From: Metellina segmentata
Lineage: Eukaryota > Arthropoda > Arachnida > Araneae > Tetragnathidae
Assembly: GCA_947359465.1 (NCBI GenBank)
Contig: OX375873.1
Coordinates: 42,938,437 to 43,002,436 of the forward strand
Direction of reading: 5' to 3'
DNA: 64,000 bases
Shown one piece after another: positions 55,201-64,000 of this stretch. Position numbers and translations under genes: made by a program. Numbering within the stretch: the stretch's first letter is position 1; every line of letters begins with the position of its first letter. The notes below the pieces were generated by a model. The model was given only the letters and a program-made list of their open reading frames with translations, searched no databases and was not told the DNA's origin.

Positions 55201-58200
55201 ATACCCTCTGCCCCTCCCTGTGTTTCAAATGCCTGTTTGCCCTCCTCCAGATCTGGGCCTGAATCTATTGACAGGAAATGAAATTAGTCCAAATTTGATT
55301 CAACGGTGCTGTTTAATGTTACTTTTGAAGTTAAAATGTTAATAATGTTCCTTGATATTGCGGAGGGGCGAAATATGGCTTTCGCCCCTTTTCCTCGGTG
55401 ACGGGTGGGACCAAATACCCTCTCCCCCCCCCCCTCTTTGTTGGCAAATGCCTGTTTGCCCTCCTCCAGATCTGGGTCTGCATCTATTGACAGGAAATGA
55501 AATTAGACCAAATTTGATTCAACGGTGCTGTTTAATGTTACTTTTGAAGTTAAAATGTTAATAATGTTCCTTGATATTGCGGAGGGGCGAAATATGGCTT
55601 TCGCCCCTTTTCCTCGGTGACGGGTGGGACCAAATACCCTCTCCCCCCCCCCCCTCTTTGTTGGCAAATGCCTGTTTGCCCTCCTCCAGATCTGGGTCTG
55701 CATCTATTGACAGGAAATGAAATTAGACCAAATTTGATTCAACGGTGCTGTTTAATGTTACTTTTGAAGTTAAAATGTTAATAATGTTCCTTGATAGTGT
55801 GGAGTGGCTAAATATGGCTTTCGCCCCTTCTCCTCAGTGACGGGAAGGACCAAATACCCTCTGCCCCCCCCCTGTTGGCAAATGCCTGTTTGCCCTCCTC
55901 CAGATCTGGGTCTGCATCTATTGACAGGAAATGAATTTAGTCCAAATTTGATTCAACGGTGCTGTTCAATGTTACTTTTGAAGTTAAAATGTTCCTTGAT
56001 AGTGTGGAGGGGCTAAATATGGCTCTCGCCCCTTCTCAGTGACAGGAGGGACCAAATACCCTTTGCCCTCCTGTTGACAAGTGCCTGTTTGCCTTCCTCT
56101 GGATCTGGGCCTGCATCTATTGACAGGAAATGAAATTCGAGTCGAAATTTGCTTTAACTGTACTTTTTAGTGTTAATGTTGAAGATAAAATGTTAATAAT
56201 GTTCTCTGATAGTGTGTGTGTGGAGGGGCGAAATATGGCTTTCGCCCCCTTCTCCTCAGTGACGGGAGGGACCAAATACCCTCTGCCCTCCCCCCCCTGT
56301 TGGCAAATGCCTGTTTGCCCTCCTCCAGATCTGGGTCTGCATCTATTGACAGGAAATTATATTAGTCCAAATTTGCTTCAACGGTACTGTTTAATGTTAT
56401 TTTTGAAGTTAAAATGTTTTAATGTTCTTTGATATTTTGGAGGGGCGATATATGGCTTTCGCCCCTTCTCCTCAGTGACCAAATACCCGATGCCCACCCC
56501 CCTTTGTTGGCAAATGCCTGTTTGCCCTCCTCCAGATCTGGGCCTGCATCTATTGACAGGAAATGAAATTAGTCCAAATTTGATTCAACGGTGCTGTTTA
56601 ATGTTACTTTTGAAGTTAAAATGTTAAAAATGGCCCTTGATAGTGTGGAGGGGCTAAATATGGCTTTCGCCCCTTCTCCTCAGTGACCAAATACCCTCTG
56701 CCCCCCCCCCCCCCATCGGCAAATGCCTGTTTGCCCTCCTCCAGATCTGGGTCTGCATCTATTGACAGGAAATTATATTAGTCCAAATTTGCTTCAACGG
56801 TACTGTTTAATGTTATTTTTGAAGTTAAAATGTTTTAATGTTCTTTGATATTTTGGAGGGGCGATATATGGCTTTCGCCCCTTCTCCTCAGTGACCAAAT
56901 ACCCGATGCCCACCCCCCTTTGTTGGCAAATGCCTGTTTGCCCTCCTCCAGATCTGGGCCTGCATCTATTGACAGGAAATGAAATTAGTCCAAATTTGAT
57001 TCAACGGTGCTGTTTAATGTTACTTTTGAAGTTAAAATGTTAATAATGTTCCTTGATAGTGTGGAGTGGCTAAATATGGCTTTCGCCCCTTCTCCTCAGT
57101 GACGGGAAGGACCAAATACCCTCTGCCCCCCCCCCTGTTGGCAAATGCCTGTTTGCCCTCCTCCAGATCTGGGTCTGCATCTATTGACAGGAAATTATAT
57201 TAGTCCAAATTTGCTTCAACGGTACTGTTTAATGTTATTTTTGAAGTTAAAATGTTCTTTGATATTTTGGAGGGGCGATATATGGCTTTCGCCCCTTCTC
57301 CTCAGTGACCAAATACCCGATGCCCACCCCCCTTTGTTGGCAAATGCCTGTTTGCCCTCCTCCAGATCTGGGCCTGCATCTATTGACAGGAAATGAAATT
57401 AGTCCAAATTTGATTCAACGGTGCTGTTTAATGTTACTTTTGAAGTTAAAATGTTAAAAATGGCCCTTGATAGTGTGGAGGGGCTAAATATGGCTTTCGC
57501 CCCTTCTCCTCAGTGACCAAATACCCTCTGCCCCCCCCCCATCGGCAAATGCCTGTTTGCCCTCCTCCAGATCTGGGTCTGCATCTATTGACAGGAAATT
57601 ATATTAGTCCAAATTTGCTTCAACGGTACTGTTTAATGTTATTTTTGAAGTTAAAATGTTCTTTGATATTTTGGAGGGGCGATATATGGCTTTCGCCCCT
57701 TCTCCTCAGTGACCAAATACCCGATGCCCACCCCCCTTTGTTGGCAAATGCCTGTTTGCCCTCCTCCAGATCTGGGCCTGCATCTATTGACAGGAAATGA
57801 AATTAGTCCAAATTTGATTCAACGGTGCTGTTCAATGTTACTTTTGAAGTTAAAATGTTCCTTGATAGTGTGGAGGGGCTAAATATGGCTCTCGCCCCTT
57901 CTCAGTGACAGGAGGGACCAAATACCCTTTGCCCTCCTGTTGACAAGTGCCTGTTTGCCTTCCTCTGGATCTGGGCCTGCATCTATTGACAGGAAATGAA
58001 ATCAGAGTCCAAATTTGCTTTAACGGTACTTTTTAATGTTAATTTTTAAGATAAAATGTTAATAATGTTCTCTGATAGTGTGTGTTTGTAGGGGCGAAAT
58101 ATGGCTTCTCCTCAGTGACGGGAGGGACCAAATACCCTCTGCCCCTCCCTGTGTTTCAAATGCCTGTTTGCCCTCCTCCAGATCTGGGCCTGAATCTATT

Positions 58201-60655
58201 GACAGGAAATGAAATTAGTCCAAATTTGATTCAACGGTGCTGTTTAATGTTACTTTTGAAGTTAAAATGTTAATAATGTTCCTTGATATTGCGGAGGGGC
58301 GAAATATGGCTTTCGCCCCTTTTCCTCGGTGACGGGTGGGACCAAATACCCTCTCCCCCCCCCCTCTTTGTTGGCAAATGCCTGTTTGCCCTCCTCCAGA
58401 TCTGGGTCTGCATCTATTGACAGGAAATGAAATTAGACCAAATTTGATTCAACGGTGCTGTTTAATGTTACTTTTGAAGTTAAAATGTTAATAATGTTCC
58501 TTGATATTGCGGAGGGGCGAAATATGGCTTTCGCCCCTTTTCCTCGGTGACGGGTGGGACCAAATACCCTCTCCCCCCCCCCCTCTTTGTTGGCAAATGC
58601 CTGTTTGCCCTCCTCCAGATCTGGGTCTGCATCTATTGACAGGAAATGAAATTAGACCAAATTTGATTCAACGGTGCTGTTTAATGTTACTTTTGAAGTT
58701 AAAATGTTAATAATGTTCCTTGATAGTGTGGAGTGGCTAAATATGGCTTTCGCCCCTTCTCCTCAGTGACGGGAAGGACCAAATACCCTCTGCCCCCCCC
58801 CCTGTTGGCAAATGCCTGTTTGCCCTCCTCCAGATCTGGGTCTGCATCTATTGACAGGAAATGAATTTAGTCCAAATTTGATTCAACGGTGCTGTTCAAT
58901 GTTACTTTTGAAGTTAAAATGTTCCTTGATAGTGTGGAGGGGCTAAATATGGCTCTCGCCCCTTCTCAGTGACAGGAGGGACCAAATACCCTTTGCCCTC
59001 CTGTTGACAAGTGCCTGTTTGCCTTCCTCTGGATCTGGGCCTGCATCTATTGACAGGAAATGAAATTCGAGTCGAAATTTGCTTTAACTGTACTTTTTAG
59101 TGTTAATGTTGAAGATAAAATGTTAATAATGTTCTCTGATAGTGTGTGTGTGGAGGGGCGAAATATGGCTTTCGCCCCCTTCTCCTCAGTGACGGGAGGG
59201 ACCAAATACCCTCTGCCCTCCCCCCCCTGTTGGCAAATGCCTGTTTGCCCTCCTCCAGATCTGGGTCTGCATCTATTGACAGGAAATTATATTAGTCCAA
59301 ATTTGCTTCAACGGTACTGTTTAATGTTATTTTTGAAGTTAAAATGTTTTAATGTTCTTTGATATTTTGGAGGGGCGATATATGGCTTTCGCCCCTTCTC
59401 CTCAGTGACCAAATACCCGATGCCCACCCCCCTTTGTTGGCAAATGCCTGTTTGCCCTCCTCCAGATCTGGGCCTGCATCTATTGACAGGAAATGAAATT
59501 AGTCCAAATTTGATTCAACGGTGCTGTTTAATGTTACTTTTGAAGTTAAAATGTTAAAAATGGCCCTTGATAGTGTGGAGGGGCTAAATATGGCTTTCGC
59601 CCCTTCTCCTCAGTGACCAAATACCCTCTGCCCCCCCCCCATCGGCAAATGCCTGTTTGCCCTCCTCCAGATCTGGGTCTGCATCTATTGACAGGAAATT
59701 ATATTAGTCCAAATTTGCTTCAACGGTACTGTTTAATGTTATTTTTGAAGTTAAAATGTTTTAATGTTCTTTGATATTTTGGAGGGGCGATATATGGCTT
59801 TCGCCCCTTCTCCTCAGTGACCAAATACCCGATGCCCACCCCCCTTTGTTGGCAAATGCCTGTTTGCCCTCCTCCAGATCTGGGCCTGCATCTATTGACA
59901 GGAAATGAAATTAGTCCAAATTTGATTCAACGGTGCTGTTTAATGTTACTTTTGAAGTTAAAATGTTAATAATGTTCCTTGATAGTGTGGAGTGGCTAAA
60001 TATGGCTTTCGCCCCTTCTCCTCAGTGACGGGAAGGACCAAATACCCTCTGCCCCCCCCCCTGTTGGCAAATGCCTGTTTGCCCTCCTCCAGATCTGGGT
60101 CTGCATCTATTGACAGGAAATTATATTAGTCCAAATTTGCTTCAACGGTACTGTTTAATGTTATTTTTGAAGTTAAAATGTTCTTTGATATTTTGGAGGG
60201 GCGATATATGGCTTTCGCCCCTTCTCCTCAGTGACCAAATACCCGATGCCCACCCCCCTTTGTTGGCAAATGCCTGTTTGCCCTCCTCCAGATCTGGGCC
60301 TGCATCTATTGACAGGAAATGAAATTAGTCCAAATTTGATTCAACGGTGCTGTTTAATGTTACTTTTGAAGTTAAAATGTTAAAAATGGCCCTTGATAGT
60401 GTGGAGGGGCTAAATATGGCTTTCGCCCCTTCTCCTCAGTGACCAAATACCCTCTGCCCCCCCCCCCCCCCATCGGCAAATGCCTGTTTGCCCTCCTCCA
60501 GATCTGGGTCTGCATCTATTGACAGGAAATGATATTAGTCCGAATTTGCTTCAACGGTACTATTTAATGTTATTTTTGAAGTTAAAATGTTAATAATGTT
60601 CTTTGATATTGTGGAGGGGCGAAATATGGCTTTCGCCCCTTCTCCTCAGTGACAG
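52262..60655. repeat. satellite array, ~40 monomers of ~196-227 bp, higher-order
   Basis: I count about 40 occurrences of the landmark TCTGGGYCTGCATCTATTG (first near 52300, last near 60497), spaced 196-227 bp. Each monomer holds a GGGGCGAAA/TTTCGCCCC hairpin, a C run of about 7-14 bases, and a GGCAAA/TTTGCC hairpin. Its other half is AT-rich (TTACTTTTGAAGTTAAAATG). A variant type with CTCAGTGACAGGAGGG recurs at monomers 4, 9, 14, 19, 28 and 33, which shows 10- and 14-monomer higher-order units. The many 60-100 codon frames in the array are by-products of the repeat; their stops recur in each unit. Confidence 0.93.
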
Positions 60656-60720
60656 GTAGTCCAAAAATTTGGAAATTTTCCCTGAGAATTCCCTGATTTC
60701 CCGGTTCTGTTACCACCCTG
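60656..60720. mobile_element. hAT-like terminus at the satellite edge
   Basis: Directly after the last monomer, the sequence read inverted from 60720 is CAGGGTGGTAACAGAACCGG followed by GAAATCAGGGAATTC, in the style of hAT ends. The opposite end was not found, so this is a fragment or the edge of an element that contains the array. Confidence 0.4.
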
Positions 60721-62004
60721 TATTCATTCGATGGGGTGGATTGCACTTGTGTATCAAAGAATAATAGAACAGGATTATGATAGCTCATGGAACGAATTAA
60801 TTGGAATCAATTGATTGTTGAAAAGGCATATTTCCAATCAAAGCCAGATCTATTACTGAGACTCAAAAATAAAAATATAACAAGCATAAAATTTTCTTGA
60901 AGTCTGTCAGCTGCACAAAATCTGCCATTGGGAAAATATATTCAAGTCCAAAAATAAGAACAGTGTTCAAACAAATATTTGTAAAAAAATCGACACAAAT
61001 AGCAACGGATCTAACTTTTCAAACCAACATACGCAACTAACTTTGTTGAAAATTAAGATAAAATTTTGTTTGACAGACAAAATTCAGCAATTGAGAATCT
61101 ATTGCTATTTTTTCTCATTAAATTATGTTCACAGGATGCTACAATGTTAAAAATGCACAGTATGACTACATCTACTTGATGAAATTTTTTATCAGTAATT
61201 TTTATTTCACAGAAATTTAAAAAATCCAGTCTGTCTTACTCCAAGCGCAACAGAATTTGGCAACTTTAAATAAAGTTCAAATTCATTTTAATATGCTTCA
61301 ACTTCTGGTTTCTCTCTTGGTTCTAACAAAGGAAGACTTAAACTACAAAATATTAAAACATACTAATTTTGCCTATTTCTTAAAGAAATGTTGTCTATAG
61401 AAATGTTTTCAATCACATCAATTAACATTTTCATACTGAATCATGATTATAAGATCATTTTAGGCAGGTTTGTTGCGATTTGAACACAAAGTATATTGAC
61501 TATAACACCCATTTTAATTTATGACACATGATTCTTGTATATACTTTTCAAACTAGCTGCACGACCTTAAACCATCAGGATCCTTAGCTAAAATAAGTAT
61601 TACCAATACATAGAATGGAGAAATAATTTAAAATCGCATTTAATAGTGGATATTGCCAGGATCCCACTGTATATCTCATTCCTATTATTTCAATGTACAA
61701 TGCTGTTGTTTTGAAGAGAATTTCAGGTCACTCAAATCTATTTCTTTAGTATTAGAAACACTGTAAAAATTGTTTTTGCATGATTTCATGGAAATATAAA
61801 GTCAATGTTAGCAAAGCAAAATAAAGTTTACTAAAACTTTCAAAAATAAGCTATATATATATATCAACTAATGAAAACATTTCCTTTAGCTGCTGAGGAG
61901 TTAATCTTTATCATGGAGTAAAACTTTAAAAAAAAAGAAGAAACCAACGCTGATTCAAAAAAATTTACTTGCGTTGATAAACAAGTATTGAAAAAGATTT
62001 GTAT

Positions 62005-62228
62005 GCTATTATTTAACCTTTTTATTATAAATATATCTATATTAAAAAAAAGTTACGCTGCTACAGTATTGAAAACTTGCTTTTTTCGCTTGATTCTTAA
62101 AATGGTTTCCAGAGAAAGTAGACCACAAAATTACATGGCATGTTCAAAATTAAATTGTACAGGGAACAAGACAGAAGATTTTTTTTTCTAATATGGCTAT
62201 TAGTTTACAGTGCATTAAGTGTCCAAAG
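62005..62228. repeat. flanking repeat, copy B
   Basis: Diverged direct copy of 50060-50275 (see there). The similarity continues to GTGCATTAAGTGT and then fades. Confidence 0.65.
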
Positions 62229-62403
62229 TCGAAAATTCTTTTGCAAGTGAGCAAAACACGCACATTTTCTGTCTTTACATGCAAGTTTTTTTCTAGATTA
62301 CTTCTAAACGTAAATTTTTGTATCATGCTGAACTTTTTTTTATTTCAATTTGGTTCCTAATGTTTGTTTTTTTAATTTGGGACATTTTTGTTATTTTTTT
62401 TGT

Positions 62404-62700
62404 TACAACTGCCATATCTACAGCTTATTACTATTAGTTTTCGAATTTGAAAATATCACTGAATACCTTAAAATTGTACTCTTTCTTATGGTACAATTAT
62501 TTTTTTAGTTGGTTAATAAATAAAGTCGATCGCACAATTTTCGGAACTTTTAGATTGCAATTTCCAATACAAAACTAAAACTGTTATATCTATAGTTTGA
62601 TACTATTAGTTTTAAAATTTGAAAATACCACATAAAATCTTAAAATGCACTCTTTCTTATGACATAATTATTTGTAAAATTGGCAAGAAATTTGCTGCAA
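62404..62700. repeat. diverged tandem duplication, ~167-bp period
   Basis: TTATTACTATTAGTTTTCGA and TTGATACTATTAGTTTTAAA, each followed by ATTTGAAAATA and later by ACTCTTTCTTATG, recur with an offset of about 167 bases. Substitutions are frequent, so the duplication is old. Confidence 0.6.
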
Positions 62701-64000
62701 TGAAAAGTACAATTTCGCAATAGTGTACAAATTGTTCATCACGGACATGTTTCATCACTGAAATTAAAGGTTATAATTCTAACAGGTTTGCCAGATATAA
62801 AATTTATCTCAGCAACAATTGCCAACTATTTTTTGAGCCGTTGAAACTCACTGTGACAAAAGGCATGGTCCGGAAAGTTCAATCAGGAATATACGAATTA
62901 AGATAGTTTTGACGTCGTAGGAGATCCCTAGTAATTGTAAAATAATGCACTTGTACTGCTAAAAAATAATAATTTTATCTTGGTTAACATGTTTTGTAAC
63001 AAATGAATGAAAATATGTATAAATATGTGTAGATTAAGACTAAATATTTCAAATTTTAATATTACAAATGCAGTTTTTATTTGTAAAATAATTAATAAGC
63101 AAATTAAACAAGCACTTTTTTTAAGTTACATGGTTTTCTAGCATATAATTGTCTTTGCCCAAAAAATTTGATTTAAAGTTTATTAATTTCAGTAAAAACT
63201 GAATTTAAAAAATTATTTCGATTTTACAATTGACAAATTTAGCAAGTTCATTAAATTTATATAAAATTCATTACAAAATTTTGTTAAGTCGTTAAATTGA
63301 GTGAAGATGAGAGTAGTATTTTGATCATTGGCTGGAAAGAGGCAATTTTCATAACTCGGGGAAAGCTAAATACCACTTACTAGAGTTGAAATTTATATCA
63401 AATTCAAACTTTTATTTCTCTTTTCATATCTTAATTAAATCTGTGGCTTTCAATTAATTAATGGTGTAAAAAATCAAAAGGCATATATTAAAACTGATTT
63501 AAGCACAGCAGAACGCAATTTTTAAACCATATTCACATCCAGATGGATATTTCTGCCAGTGATAGAAAGGAATTTCATGTTCAAAATTACTTCTATGGGA
63601 ATTTGTGTGCACTCAGTTGAAAAAATCCAATACTAAACAATCGCATCTTAAAAGCTGATTTAAAACTTAAGATAAACCGATACTTCTCAAGTTAATTTTT
63701 TCCTGCAACTTGAAAATATTAGAAGTTTCTTTTCTGTGTTTATAGTTCTTACAATGAACTTTTATTGGAGGTTCTGATAAATATAAGCTAATCAACCACA
63801 TCATCTTTCAGAAATAACACAAGTTCCAAGATTAAATTAAGATACATTTGTGTGGTAAATAGTTACAAATTTCATTTAAAAGTATGTTTGACATTCAATG
63901 GAAGCACACAAATGTAAGATGTCTAAACCTTACTTAATATACTTAAACAAATGTGAAATACAAATTGCAACAAGCGTTTTCATACATATTTCAAATTATA

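Larger units (their letters stand above)
60721..64000. other. AT-rich stretch, no gene recognised
   Basis: No frame above 68 codons. It contains the flanking repeat copy B (62005-62228) and a diverged two-copy tandem (62404-62700). It may be intron or intergenic DNA. Confidence 0.4.

Noticed and set aside
53050..60322. Repeated 60-100 codon frames with PVCPPPDLGLHLLTG in the satellite
   Set aside because: They recur with each monomer, start and stop at the same places, shift when the C run changes length, and have no splice or poly(A) support. They follow from the repeat length, not from coding.

Overview
This 64 kb window is intron-rich, AT-rich animal DNA built almost wholly from transposable elements. 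The organism is most likely an arthropod, probably a spider: the Tc1 transposase relics and the tRNA-derived SINE resemble families I associate with orb-weaver genomes. That placement comes from recognition, not from a search. There are no prokaryotic signals such as operons, Shine-Dalgarno sites or CRISPR arrays.

Only two intact protein genes can be supported. The first (26555-27295, +) is a host-like 246-residue four-pass membrane protein resembling the MS4A/CD20 tetraspan group. It has a splice acceptor and an in-frame stop just upstream, and a poly(A) signal downstream. The second (44335-45411, -) is a 358-residue transposase of the IS630-Tc1-mariner superfamily with a DD41D catalytic spacing. 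It lies in a complete 1503-bp transposon with near-identical 122-bp terminal inverted repeats (TIRs) and a TA duplication, and looks young.

Layout. 1-9 kb: Tc1 relic, a relic of an unnamed arthropod repeat protein, a short Helitron, a Harbinger-like MITE and an ATCGAT-rich hAT MITE. 10.6-12.4 kb: a three-level nest (Harbinger-like > hAT > Helitron). 12.8-15.1 kb: a Tc1 deletion derivative and a second ATCGAT element split by a SINE. 16.6-17.3 kb: a foldback element. 18-19 kb: microsatellite-rich tandem copies. 20.4-20.8 kb: a short Helitron. 22.7-29.1 kb: SINE copies around the tetraspan gene and a TTAA MITE. 29.4-31.5 kb: a decayed hAT. 33.6-35.0 kb: a complete but broken Tc1 element. 35.5-38.4 kb: a bracketed (TA)n segment and a dead pogo/Tigger element. 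39.0-40.3 kb: a hAT with a perfect 8-bp duplication. 40.7-48.6 kb: a deep nest of a jockey-like LINE and a BED/hAT gene, both split by one repeat family with CATGGTTCCCAC ends, the second insertion holding the DD41D transposon and a 2.1-kb palindrome with a SINE in one arm. 48.6-51.4 kb: further hAT, SINE and Harbinger-like pieces. 52.3-60.7 kb: about 40 copies of a ~210-bp satellite monomer in a higher-order arrangement. 60.7-64 kb: AT-rich DNA without recognisable genes.

Nearly all transposase coding sequence other than the DD41D gene is broken by stops and frameshifts. Target-site duplications (TA, TTA/TAA, TTAA, 6 bp, 8 bp, 13-14 bp) can be read directly for many insertions, so the order of insertion can be worked out from the sequence.
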